From the NCBI GenBank assembly GCA_036897625.1, contig JAYMTA010000315.1, forward strand, positions 1 to 31,585: DNA of 31,585 bases, in the 5' to 3' direction. The position numbers and the translations under genes are program-made. Each line of letters begins with the position of its first letter. The first letter of the stretch is position 1. The DNA is from Pelargonium cotyledonis. Lineage: Eukaryota; Streptophyta; Magnoliopsida; Geraniales; Geraniaceae. Positions 9,976 through 21,446 of this stretch are shown in pieces. The notes under the pieces are model-generated. The model ran no database searches. It was not told where the DNA came from and saw nothing but the letters and a program-made list of their open reading frames with translations.

Positions 9976-10558
9976 TAAAAGATCATTATACCCTTATGTT
10001 ATTTAATTTGTGTAGACAAACAGGCCTTCAAGTGGAAATGAAAAAAATAAAAACTAACCTAAACCCTAAACACCCTCTCCATCCTCTCTCTCAATCTCAT
10101 CTCTCTCTCAGCTTAAATTGCTGGCGGTTGCTCTGGTCCTCTTTACGGCGGCGTCGGCGACTCCTCGACGGACGAAGGCTCAAGCGGCGACGACTCACGG
10201 CGACGACAACGGTGAGCTTAACGGAAGACGGCTCCAGTGGCGACGGCGACTCCAACCACGGCTCTAGGGCGACGGAGGCTCAACAGACGACGGCTCCAGG
10301 CGACGGAGGCTCCACGGCGGCGGCTCACACCTTCTCTGGTTCGATCTTCTTCATCTTCTCCTACTCGGTTCCGGCGACTGACAACAACAGTAAGACCATG
10401 GTGGTGGTCGATGAAGGCGGACGCGAGGGCCAGATCTGGAGCAGCAACAGATCTAACAAAACAAAAAAGTTGTGATTTGGGAAAAAAATTCACTGTCGTA
10501 TTTTTTTTTTTTTTGAGATTTTGTTGTTGTAATTTGGTAAAAATTATTGGTGAAATAT

Positions 10559-10785
10559 GAAATTGTTGGATTGTTGTTGTAGGTTATATAAATTTAATTA
10601 TGAAATTTTTGGATTGTTGTTGATGATGTAAATATGAAAATTTTGGATTGTTGTTGATGTAGATATGAAATTGTTGGATTGTTTTTGTTGAGATTTGAAA
10701 TTGTTGTTGTTGGTGTAAATCTAAAATTGTTGGATTGTTGGTGTTGAGATTTGAAATTGTTGGAGTGTTGTTGTTGGTTATGGAA
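10559..10785. repeat. Degenerate ~30-bp minisatellite inside the MULE
   Basis: About seven units each containing GAAATTGTTGGATTGTTG or a close variant, beginning near 10559, 10602, 10636, 10667, 10697, 10723 and 10753 (spacings 26-43 bp). Confidence 0.75.
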
Positions 10786-11029
10786 TTTGTAATGTTTTGA
10801 AGAAAAAAAAATTCTCCGGAATATGAAAATTTGTGGCCGGAAAATGGAAATTATTACCGGATTTTTTATTACCTTGCCGGAATATGTAAATTATTATCGA
10901 AAAACTTATAAACTTGTCAGAATATTCAAATGTTCTTCGTTGTTTTCATTTTGATTGAATATGTAATAAAGAAGGGTAATTTAAAATTTTCAAAAAATTA
11001 AAAAGTCACGTGGTAGACATGTGATGAGA

Positions 11030-11165
11030 GAGATGAATTTTTTAACCAAAAATTAACGGATTTTGTTAAGTGATTACTTCTACGTGATTAATTGAAATGA
11101 ACTTTACTTCTACAGAATTAGGTGTTTTAAGTGATAAGTTCATATGGAATATCTGTAATTTACTC
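11030..11165. repeat. MULE right terminal inverted repeat
   Basis: Inverted partner of 9843-9975, with scattered substitutions that indicate some age since insertion. Confidence 0.8.
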
Positions 11166-11369
11166 TTTATTATATTATCCACAAATATTTTCCCACATCC
11201 TCGAAATTCAAACTCAATGGCATGAATGCAATTAACTCTTGATCGGTGTCTTATTTCATTCGAAGCCCTTTAAAACCCTCGCACTTCTGTATTCATCTCC
11301 TACCACGAACCCTCTCTCTAAAACCCTCTCGCTCTCTCTTCGGAGCAATTCACTTCTCACTAGCTCACT

Positions 11370-14300
11370 ATGTCGCTGCGCCCCAACGCCAGGACCGAGG
11401 TCCGCCGGAACCGCTACAAGGTTGCGGTCGACGCCGATGAGGGTCGGCGACGCCGGGAGGACAACATGGTTGAGATCCGCAAGAACCGTCGGGAAGAGAG
11501 CTTGCAGAAGAAGCGGCGCGAGGGATTGCAGGCCCAGAATCTCAACGCTTCGGCTCAATCCACCACTGTCGAAAAGAGGGTAGATTTCACTTTTTCCTTG
11601 TTTCAATTTGGCCATTTTGTAATATGATTTTAGTGTTAATGTGTAATTCTGGAGTTAAGGTTTTGGATTTTTGGGCTCTGTGATTGATTGCGATACTCGA
11701 CCAGAATTGGTTGAATCATGAAATTTATGTTTTTGTCTGGATTCTGTTACTATTAGATTAGGTGGTCATTACTCACATTTTAGTTTTGATTCAATGAAGA
11801 TTTGCCCAATTTTAATTCCCTGTCTTTTGCATATTGTTCTTAACCATGAGGGTTAAGATTCTTGGCTATGCAACATGATCATTGGTAATTCCAGAAGCAA
11901 AGTTGTTTTCCCCCTAAAGAAAATTGGGATTTTTAGGTGATTTTTGTTGTTCAAAGTAGGACCTTTTGCCATTAACTTGCAGGGTATGTCTTCTATGTAA
12001 AGTAGGTGTTCTTGGTTCGGGTTTGTTCTACTTGATGTTGGGTTTTGGGTTATATGAAATGATAACCTTCTTTGCAACATCATATTTCCTATCACTTGCT
12101 TAATTCTGTGAAATATTATACTTGAACTAATAGCTAAGCATCAACTAACTAGCAGAATTTCAAGCTAATATTTGGTTTTCTTTCTTATTTGCTTGACAAA
12201 ATTTGAACTCATATTGAGATTCTTCCTTTACGTGTAAGTTGAAGTTACTGCTATCGGTTGGAGTAATATTTTTGTGTGATGAATAATGTCTTTTTTGAGA
12301 AGATTCCTTCATTACTTTATGGAATTGAACTGTGTTTTTGCCTGTTAATTTGTAAATTGTTTTGTTAAAATTATTAGGCTTATAGGGATTGTTATTATAG
12401 TGGTTATGTTGTTTCGCTGCAGTTGGAAAATCTACCAGCTATGGTTGCAGGTGTTTGGTCTGATGATGGAAATCTGCAGCTTGAGGCAACTACGCAATTT
12501 AGAAAATTGCTCTCAATAGGTGAGAATTTGTGTCTATGTTTATTATAAGTACCATTCTTATATTTGATTATAAACTGATAGGTTGAATTCAATGTTGTTA
12601 TAAGAACGTTGCCCTCCAATTGAGGAGGTTATTCAAGCTGGTGTTGTTCCCCGATTTGTAGAGTTTCTTGTTAGAGAAGACTTTCCACAGCTTCAGGTAT
12701 ACTAGTTTCTATTTCATGTATTTTTTTTTAATATAGGATGCGAATGTGAGTATAATTTTATCATTGATTTGAATTTTCTGCAGTTTGAGGCAGCTTGGGC
12801 ACTCACAAACATAGCTTCTGGAACATCAGAGAACACAAAGGTTGTCATTGAACATGGGGCAGTCCCTATTTTTGTAAAACTTCTTAGTTCTCCAAGTGAT
12901 GATGTTCGTGAGCAGGTAATTTTTTATAAGTTATTTCAGTTTTATACTTGGTTCTTTGTTTTTCTTCTTTTGTTCCATGCACTTCATAGTGTTGTTGAAT
13001 GTGGATTAGCTAAACATTTATATTCTATTTTGGAAGTAGAAATAATGTGGGTGCAACTGTAGACTCTAATGCATTTGTTTTTCCTATTTTGTTTTGAATT
13101 TGTAGGCTGTATGGGCATTGGGAAATGTTGCTGGTGATTCTCCTAGATGTCGTGATCTTGTCCTTGGTCAGGGTGCTCTGCCTCCTTTGTTGGCACAGTT
13201 AAATGAGCATGCTAAGCTCTCTATGCTTAGAAATGCTACTTGGACACTTTCTAACTTCTGCAGGGGCAAGCCACAGCCCCCTTTTGATCAGGTTAGAACC
13301 TTGTATGTGCTGCATAACGTGTTAAAAATATTGAGTTGTTTGTGATGTTTGAAATTGTTGGCAATTTGTTTTAATGTGCTATGGAGTTAATTTTTCTTTT
13401 CCCTGTCAACGTTTGCTAAATATTAACAGTCAATTATTCTTTGCTTCCACCTTTTGGTGTAGTATAAGAATATTGAATAATGTTGAGCTGTATAACCCAT
13501 TATGGATTTCCTTACTGTTGTTTTAGTCATAACATAATGTGGTGTTGTAATTGCATTTTGTGGATCATTTTTTATATTTTTTTTGTTTCTCAGGTTAAAC
13601 CTGCTCTTCCTGCCCTTGCACGTCTGATTCATTCAAATGACGAAGAAGTCTTGACAGATGCTTGTTGGGCTTTGTCTTACCTTTCAGACGGTACTAATGA
13701 CAAAATTCAAGCTGTTATTGAAGCTAATGTGTGCCCTCGGCTTGTTGAGCTTTTGCTGTAAGTATTTAGGAGCCTTTTAGCAGAACTGTTTGATTCATGT
13801 GATTTGCTTTTTTATTTGTATCACACACCCAATTTTCATCCTATTTCCCTTTTATTGTCAGCCATCCATCTCCTTCTGTGCTTGTTCCTGCTCTCCGTAC
13901 AGTTGGAAATATAGTTACTGGGGATGATATGCAGACTCAGGTATTAATCTATTAGGTGCTGAAAAGCAAAATGCTGTCTTCTGATATATGTTGTGTTTGT
14001 TGTCCTTAAAAGCTGCAAAGTATGCGGAGGCAACTCATCTCTCTCTCTGGATGTATTAATGATATGCTATTAACATAAATAATGCAATGTCTTTGTCCAT
14101 GGCATATTGTCATGGATTATGTTTGTACTACAACATCTCGCACATGTGTATAAAAAGCGCTGGTGATTGATAGGATATGTGGATTATCACTGCTTCCATT
14201 GGTATTGAGTTGCTTGCTCTGAATATGCCTTTTGTATTGGATAGTGTATCATCAATCATCAAGCACTGCCTTGCTTGCTGGCCTTGTTGACCAGTAATCA

Positions 14301-15089
14301 TAAAAAGAGTATCAAGAAGGAAGCTTGCTGGACCATTTCAAATATTACAGCTGGCAACAAGGAGCAGATTCAGGTAAGCCATTTACTCAAGTTATTTCAA
14401 TGGTCTTGGCTATTCTTAGTTTTTTTTTCATCTATCAAATTTGGTTTTTAATTCAAGCTTACAGTAGACTAAGAAGTTATCTCCTGTCTAAACTCCCTAG
14501 GCTGTCATTGATGCAAATATATTTGGTCCCATTGTACATCTTCTTCAAAATGCTGAGTTTGATATTAAGAAAGAGGCTGCGTGGGCAATCTCAAATGCTA
14601 CATCTGGTGGTTCTCCCGATCAACTCAAGTATGCTATAAACTTTTTTTGTTTGTTTTACTTGTCTTAAACTACATTAGGAGAGCAGGTTCATTTATCTTT
14701 TGATGCTGACCAGGTTTCTAGTAAGTCAAGGATCTATCAAGCCGTTGTGTGATTTGCTCATATGTCCTGATCCGAGGATTGTCACAGTTTGTCTAGAGGG
14801 GCTTGAAAACATCTTGAAGGTAGGAGAAGTAGAGAAGAATTCGGGCATTTCTGGTGATGTTAATATCTTTGCACAGATGATTGACGATGCCGAGGGTTTG
14901 GAGAAAATTGAGAATTTACAGAGTCATGACAACACTGAAATTTATGAAAAGGCAGTGAAGATTCTTGAGACATATTGGCTGGAAGAGGACGATGAGACAA
15001 TGCCACAAGGTGATAATGCTCAAACCGGCTTCCATTTCGGTGGGAGTGAGGCTCCCACCATGCCTTCCGGTGGATTTAACTTCAGCTGA
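11370..15089 (+). CDS. Importin subunit alpha (karyopherin alpha)
   Basis: Predicted 530-aa protein from ten coding exons: 11370-11579, 12423-12519, 12605-12696, 12784-12915, 13106-13291, 13594-13757, 13862-13940, 14245-14373, 14501-14628 and 14714-15089. All introns are GT-AG and all phases agree. It binds nuclear localisation signals of cargo and links them to importin-beta. The basic N-terminal importin-beta-binding domain (about 1-95) shows [20 protein letters not shown] and SLQKKRREG. About ten armadillo repeats follow, with the Trp/Asn ladder that binds signals: [54 protein letters not shown] (one repeat has RTVGNIVTG). The C-terminus has [26 protein letters not shown] and a GGFNFS tail. 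It is closest to the Arabidopsis IMPA-1/IMPA-2 type. The leader is rich in CT and AAACCCT motifs, common in plant housekeeping promoters. Confidence 0.97.
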
Positions 15090-15091
15090 AG

Positions 15092-15235
15092 GTATGAATA
15101 AATAATAGTTCCTTTTGTGGATAATACTTACTTTCTATCTGTATAGTATTATCATATTCCAAATTGCGAGCTGATGACTTTTTCGTATTTGAGTATATCC
15201 CTTATCACTCATTAGTCTATATATGCCTAATGCAG
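15092..15235 (+). other. Probable 3' UTR intron of importin-alpha
   Basis: GAAG|GTATGA just after the stop codon and TAATGCAG|GATTTA 140 bp later form good splice sites. Inferred; no frame test is possible in a UTR. Confidence 0.45.
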
Positions 15236-16406
15236 GATTTATAGCTGGTTCAGTGAAGCTCTTATTGAAACTATTGTCAGTGTCAGGTCAGGCGTCTAGT
15301 CATGGACCAAGTCCTTGTTTCCCAGTGGAGTTTGGGTGGGTGCTGAGTTTGCCATCTACTTATTTGGAAGTGGTCAGTTTAATGTGAAAAAGCAAATTGG
15401 TAGGATACATGAAGGGCTTGGTTTTACTGCTGTTACATAGTCGAGAAGTGAGAGTTGATGTTAATCCCCTGCCCCGCTCCTTTGTCTTGTTATACAGATT
15501 GAGTCACTTAAATACCATTTTTTTGTTTGTTGGGTGATTTTGTCATTGTCAAACCCTATTGGTAGTTGTCGAGTTTTAAACATTTGTCAAGGTTGGATTT
15601 GTGTTTTGCAATGATTTTTTTTCCCTTCTGAGTTCAGTATTATGTTTCAAAACAAGGCATGAATACTATGTATGCTTCATATATAGTGAATGTTAATAGC
15701 AAGATTTAGAATCATTTGTTCACTTTGAATATCAAAGCTATTCATTTATGGATGTAGTCTTGTCATCTTTTTCCCCTTTCTCTAAGCATAGTCTTTTTAG
15801 CCTCTTGTGCATTGTTTACTTCCACTCTCAATTTATCCTACACTCCTTTGAGGCTGAAATTGGCACATGTTGGCATTTGTGTTACAACGTTGTACATGAG
15901 CCTGACACGTTCAGCACGGTATCTAAATATCTAAATATAAAAACTTGACCTATCACCTATCTATATTTTGCATGATAGAATAAAACATGTATGACACGAT
16001 GCTATTTATCACGTTTGACAAGCTATCAAAATTAGTTTATGATTATTTCTTTGAGTGTGTGTTGGACGTGTCGCGTATATGTCTTGTAGGATTCATATAA
16101 ACACGACATGACTACAAAACGTGAGTAGAAACACACTCGTGTTGCGACACAACTTGTCAACTCAATCTTCTCTCTCTAATTATTTCCTAGGTGAATAGGT
16201 AATGCTTGATTTATTTGAAAGGTGTATTCATTAGCACGTTGTAATAATTTTATTGTAATTTGTAATTAACTTTATTTTTGTGATAAATTGTAATGAACTG
16301 ATTATATTTCACCGAACCGATCTCAAGCCCTGTACAAAAGTGTCGAGCAAAGTAGAACAAAAAATATAAAAATAATGAAACTAGACGATATTTTACCGAA
16401 CTGAAT
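15236..16406. other. Importin-alpha 3' UTR and intergenic DNA with a possible hAT-like relic
   Basis: The first few hundred bases are likely 3' UTR. About 15890-16150 is rich in ACACG/CGTGT words (GACACG, ACACGACATGA, GTGTTGCGACAC) like the hAT-type MITE at 25945-26231, but no clear ends were found. No gene. Confidence 0.35.
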
Positions 16407-16412
16407 AAAAAA
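16407..16412 (-). terminator. Pol III terminator of tRNA-Thr
   Basis: Run of six T on the minus strand, 8 nt beyond the 3' end of the tRNA gene. Confidence 0.7.
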
Positions 16413-16420
16413 TAAATAAT

Positions 16421-16493
16421 GCTTTCATTGAGAGTTGAACTCAAGACCTCCCGCTTACTAAACGGGTGCTCTAACCAACTGAGCTATGAAAGC
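16421..16493 (-). tRNA. tRNA-Thr (anticodon AGT)
   Basis: 73-nt gene with a full cloverleaf on the minus strand: acceptor stem GCTTTCA/TGAAAGC, D stem GCTC/GAGC, anticodon stem CCCGT/GCGGG with loop TTAGTAA giving anticodon AGT (threonine, ACU), and T stem TTGAG/CTCAA around TTCAACT. The A and B boxes are intact and no intron is present. CCA is not encoded, as expected for a nuclear gene. Confidence 0.97.
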
Positions 16494-17193
16494 ATTTGAT
16501 TGCTAAAGGAGTCTAAGTATTTTAAAGGTATAAATGAATTCTAACTCCTAAACTTCCAATTTATTAATGGTTTCAAAACTACCTAATGCACTCTGTTTGC
16601 ACAAAATCTCCTTCCATTTCTTTGCATCTTAGAAATCCAAGTTATTATATCAATATGCATGCTATTTGAAAGTGTTTATACATACCCCAATGATGAAGCA
16701 ATTAAAAATTTAGCATAATTAACAGCCAAGTAAACTATTTAATAATCAGTAGAAAGATAGTGACAAAATGGTGTCTATTCCATCTTATTGTATAGAAGGA
16801 ACAAAAATACAATCAAGTAAACAATCTCCTCCCCTCGGTTCACACAAAGCCCGACAAAACTACACAACAGAACCATCGGGATATCTATAAGAAATCTAAG
16901 AATGAATGCCGTCAAGATCAAGCTACAACCAATGACCTATACAGCTTCCTGGAGTGATCGTGCTATAATCAACTACACCGTCCCACCTCTCTCTCTACTT
17001 CTCAATTTAACCAATTGATTTACCAAAATAGTAAATAAAAACACGGTAAATGCTTTATCTAGTGTGTGTATGACTGGGGGAGCTCAAAACTCCAACAATC
17101 TTCTCTTCTTATAGACACGGCTCATCAGAATGTCTGATAATGTAAGGGCTTGGGAGAGTTGGCAACAATAAGAATGTTGAATAAATATCCGGT
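16494..17193. other. Spacer and 3' UTR side of the SYP4 gene
   Basis: Sequence upstream of the tRNA and downstream of the minus-strand syntaxin gene; probably contains the latter's 3' UTR. No other gene recognised. Confidence 0.4.
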
Positions 17194-20100
17194 TCAAAAA
17201 AATATCTCCTTGAGGATTAGGAGGACCAACATGATAAAGCACATTATGACAAGAACTGTAGCGCACATCACCATTCCACCTTCTTTTTGTGTTCTCTCAG
17301 CCTGTGAGCATAATGCATGTCAAGAGAGAGAGCTTAGCAAAGGATTAAGGTCATTTAGGTATCCGAACTTCTAAAAAGTCACCCATTTAGTCTAAGAACT
17401 TTGAAAAAGCCATTTAGGTCCTTGAACTTTGAGGGACTAGACTTTTTTAACGTTCATAAACCCAAATGACTTTTCCAAAGTTCAGGGACCTAAATGACCT
17501 TTAATCCCTTAGCAAAATGTTTAGATATTTTAGTTTATGAGGAAGAGGAGACTGACCTTCTGCAGCTGCTTAAGGCCCTCCTCAACTTGAGTTGCGACAT
17601 TTTGGATGTTGTAGTCTATCCTATCTACAACAGTGCCCTGCCAACAGAGACAAATTCAATTATTAATGACTGAGCTGAGAAAGAATATGATTGACTTCTT
17701 TAACTGGAGATTGACGGGCTCCTAACCTGGTCTATCACAAGAACTGATAGATCCTTCATAATCTGAGCAAGCTCATTTACAGATTCCACAACCTACAAGA
17801 AATAAATTAATACATAATTATATCAAGAATAGAACATACGGCCACTGTTAATTATCAAAAACAAAGTCTTCACTTGCCTGGTCAATCTCTCTTTCCCTTT
17901 CTGCAGTGAATGCCTCACTTTGTTTTATCTTCGCCATCTGATGTTCGCTAAACTCCTACATTTAATGTTCATTTTCATATCAGCGTTAGTATTCATCCCG
18001 GAGAGAATGCTTTTAGATTTTCATTTTATTTGCATATATCCATCAAATGAGAATCGAATAGATTTTCATTTGGAAATTTTCTAATTCTCGTGATCAGATA
18101 GATCCAATGAAACTAACAGAAGGTGAACCGGCACACCATACCATGTCATCCAAATACTCATCTTCTGTTCTAGTTCTGCTTCCATTTAAGCTCATCTCCA
18201 AATCAACTCCATCTTGACCCTAACATCATAGAGTAGTTGTTTAAGAAAATCTAGGAAACAAAAATTGAAAGCAAAAGGATGAAAAGTAGCATATCATTGC
18301 AAAAAGAAAAGAATGAAGAGTGTAGTATTTCTCACTAAGCTAAAGCCATGCTGAAGACAATATATTTTGTAAGTTTTAAATGGTAAAGTCAGATCTAACT
18401 CAGCATGTAAAATTGCAGCTGTAAAAAATTGTGTCCAATATATTATGGTAAGTAACTTTATTTCCTAACCTCTTTTTGCAGCCTGAGTCGCTTCAAATAA
18501 TTTGACTGTTTCTTGCGAAGTTCCATGGAGAGGCTCTGTAGGTCAGTGGCAAGGGATCGCTAAAACAGAAACATGCAACAGCGAGTCAGTCACCAGATAT
18601 TTTGCTGATACCCAATTCTATATCACTGCATGGTTCAAGGAGTCCAGAATATAAATATAATATAGTGGAAATTCCCTATGATGACAATGAAAAGTGAAAA
18701 GGTAGAGAAATAGATAATCATAAGCCTGTAATTTACTGCCCTAGCCATTTGACCATGTAACTTAGCACAGATTTTGAGTAAATGAAAATTACACATTTTA
18801 TTTAATCCTTCCTTTAAGTGCCAAACTTTCAACTAGTTCGAGATAATACCTGCCAATCTAAATGATGTCTATTACACAATCATGTTGAAGAACTGTGACA
18901 CTACCCACAATTATTTTAATGTCCCGGCAAAAGATACTCAACGCTATAAAAATCATATGATCTTTATTCAATGAAATTCTGTAATCATTAATAAGTAAAA
19001 TTACTATCGTATCCCACAGCACAAATATATTGCCCCTCAAGTCATACCTGCACATTCTTTCTAAGATTTGAGTCCTCAGAAGGCCCGGCTGCATGAAGTT
19101 TCTGTACTCTCTTCTCTGATTTTCTAATTAAATTAGTTATCTCTTGTGTAAGAGACTCAATAACATGTTGATCTTCTTTGTCATCTCCAAATGAAGGCAT
19201 TAAAGCTTTGGCATGTGCTTTGCCTAACTCGGCCATTTTTTCTCGTGCACGTTGCACATTTGCTGATATATCTTCAGATACATCAACCCAAAGTGGAGGT
19301 AGACCCGCAGTTAGTGCACCTTTACTGCAGCAGATAATAAAATGCATTTAATATCAATGAAGCCAATGGTGAGGTTATATGTAAAATGAAATTAGTAGAT
19401 TCACACAGTTCTCTTCATTCTAAAACCATCTTACAGTGGAATAATCAAACATCACATTTTACAGCCATGGGCATTAGTTTCAGTTGTCTAGTGGCTGAGC
19501 TAGAAATCTATAAAAGGATATGCACAATAACTTTCTTACAATAAAATAATTCAACACAAAATATCCACTTTTTATAATTTCGTCTGTGCTGACATAATTT
19601 TATTAAATTTCATTTGTGAAATCAACATAATATATACTGTGTTCATGTAAGATTTATAGATCAATAAAATATTTTAATGCAATATATTTTTTTGGTACAC
19701 TTGAACAGATTATATATAATATGACACATTAATTTGTTCAACAATATAAATATTAAACTAACTTATTAAGCAGAAAATAAAGATAAAAACATGATTTGAA
19801 TGAGATAAAATGGAGAGGGCTAAGCAAAAATGAATGCTTGCCACCAAATTGAGGAAGAAACATGAGTTACGGCTAAATTTAGTAGATTTGGACATTCAAA
19901 AGTTTGTCCAATGGAAGAGGAAAAATAAGGTGAATTTGAAAACTTGAGACTCATTTTAAATAAAATCAATTATAGAGAACAAAGGAGAAGAAAGATGAGT
20001 TGGGTTTCATAAATTTTGGCTCATTTTAAATCAAATAAAATTTTCAGCTCTTAGCAACTACTCCCTCTGTCCCTTTTATCCTAAAATGAGCGTTCTCTTC

Positions 20101-21446
20101 TCCTTTTAGGAAGTTGGTTATAATTGAATTATCAATAATATCCCTAAATTAAGCTGGTTAGAATCTTTTAAATTTGTTACAACATATGCATATGAGGGCA
20201 AACTCACTACAGCAAATGTGTTCTCTTCTTCACAAAGAATTGGCAAAAATATTCAATTATCTAAACAAATACAAAGAAACACAAGCTACTGGAAGCAATT
20301 AGCATCCACAGACTGCAAAACACTAGGCATCCAAGGTATTAATCCCATAATGCACGTCCACCAACTAAATATTACAACAAAAAACTTCTCTTCTAATTAC
20401 ATTCAATTTTATACTCTTTTTTATTGTATCATTGCATTCTCCGTAATATGATTTGCCACAACCTCATTATTGCTGGGGAAAAAAAACAAATTGGCAGTTT
20501 CTTTCTGGCCAACCATGACAGATATCAACTAACAATGCAATCTGAATCCAAAAAAGTCAAAAACTTCTTTAAAGCACCGTTTGTCCAGTATAAGTCATGC
20601 TCCCAATTCCAAGGTTGTATAGTAAAAATACACTGTCACAAATCTCACCCAAGGTCGTATCCAAAAGTTTGATAAAGGAAACTAGTATTCTTTCTAACAC
20701 AATAACCACCGTAGAGCCTTAACCTCAAGTCTTGCAATCCTTAATAGTCTGAGTGAGTCTTAATCCATTCACCAATAGAAAAAATTAAAATACACAGATC
20801 TCCAGTTCCTATACTAAATCCAAGAAGTTAAGAACTACCTATTCAAAGATGTCACCACGTTTTCTGACCACACCAATTAAATGTAACCATAATTAGAAAA
20901 ATGCAACTTTCACATCCTATTAACTTCCCGCAGTTTAGAAATTTATTTTTCAAACAGATCACTTTTCCTTATTTTGACTTTTGACAAATCTGTGTTAGGC
21001 AAAAGGGAGATATTCTCTTGAACACTGATCTCTATTGAGCCAAATCCAAAAATGCCTATAACCTGTTACTGTTACAGCTAAATTGAGTCACATTTTGCCA
21101 TAAACCAAAAAGAACCATAACGTTAAAGCAAATGTGCAATGACGTAAATTCTGTAACTCCATAGCAACATGATTGATGCTTCCAATGTGGACACTAAGAC
21201 ATATGTCTCATTACGAATCATATATGTGTAAGAAAAGGGAGATAGAAACCTCGAATTACCGGGATCCTCAGTACTGAGAGGAGTATAAGTGCGATTAGGA
21301 TGCAGAAGCGACGTGCTGACCATCTCGACCACTGGACCACCTCCTGAGCTCGTCGACGGAGCCGTGGAAGAGCTCGTCGGGGCACGAACGCCCTTCAGTG
21401 CATCCCTATACTTTCTATAAATCGAAGTCCGGTTTCTCGTCGCCAT
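17194..21446 (-). CDS. Qa-SNARE syntaxin, SYP41/42/43 (Tlg2/syntaxin-16) type
   Basis: Predicted 324-aa protein from eight exons in coding order: 21446-21250, 19324-19048, 18559-18470, 18219-18142, 17955-17878, 17792-17727, 17637-17557 and 17301-17194. The family acts at the trans-Golgi network/early endosome in vesicle fusion. Matches include the N-terminal MATRNRTSIYRKYRDALKGV, LPPLWVDVSEDISANVQRAR, KAHAKALMPSFGD, GPSEDSNLRKNVQ and RSLATDLQSLSMELRKKQ, spanning the Habc region. The SNARE motif (about 230-292) contains VVESVNELAQIMKDLSVLVI and the zero-layer glutamine at about 262 in IDQGT. A C-terminal membrane anchor (MCFIMLVLLILKEIFF) ends the protein. The exon 1 donor at TCGAG|GTTTCT was chosen because it yields SSKGALTAGLPP, as in relatives. 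The intron between exons 5 and 6 has a GC donor (CAG|GCAAGT). Confidence 0.95.
17342..17507. mobile_element. 166-bp MITE with 9-bp target duplication
   Basis: Foldback element with inverted ends: GGATTAAGGTCATTTAGGT on the left, and the reverse complement of CCTAAATGACCTTTAATCC on the right; the inversion continues inward (TCCTTGAACTTTG / CAAAGTTCAGGGA). It is flanked by perfect 9-mers CTTAGCAAA at 17333-17341 and 17508-17516, pointing to a Mutator-type MITE. It sits in the last intron of the syntaxin gene. Confidence 0.9.
19325..21249 (-). other. Large first intron of the syntaxin gene
   Basis: 1.9 kb AT-rich intron. Apart from the Stowaway-like end, nothing recognisable; open frames near 20218-20672 lack family features. 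Confidence 0.7.
20059..20073. repeat. Stowaway-like MITE terminus (relic)
   Basis: TACTCCCTCTGTCCC matches the well-known TACTCCCTCCGTCCC terminus of plant Tc1/mariner Stowaway MITEs. It lies in intron 1 of the syntaxin gene; no matching second end was found nearby. Confidence 0.5.

Larger units (their letters stand above)
9843..11165. mobile_element. Non-autonomous Mutator-like element (MULE), possibly Pack-MULE
   Basis: Ends are long inverted repeats of about 130 bp. The left end begins GGGTAAATTACAGATA and the right end reads inward GAGTAAATTACAGATA; both continue with CATATGAACTTATCACTTAA and TTCATTTCAATTAATCACGT. The flanking 9-mers TTTACTATA (9834-9842) and TTTATTATA (11166-11174) match at 8 of 9 positions, the 9-bp target duplication typical of Mutator elements. 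There is no transposase. The interior has a GC-rich, repeat-like core (about 10130-10450) unlike the surrounding AT-rich DNA and a minisatellite (10559-10785). The core carries open frames of about 90-160 codons on both strands, but their composition is low-complexity. The right end lies 204 bp from the importin-alpha start codon. Confidence 0.85.

Noticed and set aside
9996-10560. Open frames of about 90-160 codons on both strands in the MULE core
   Set aside because: They arise from GC-rich, low-complexity sequence, overlap on opposite strands and show no domain or splice context.
19048-21446. Alternative exon 1/2 junction in the syntaxin gene (CCCG|GTAATT to AAAG|GTGCAC)
   Set aside because: It is also in frame, but it removes the SSK residues seen in relatives; the GAG|GTTTCT to GCAG|TAAAGG junction fits the family better.
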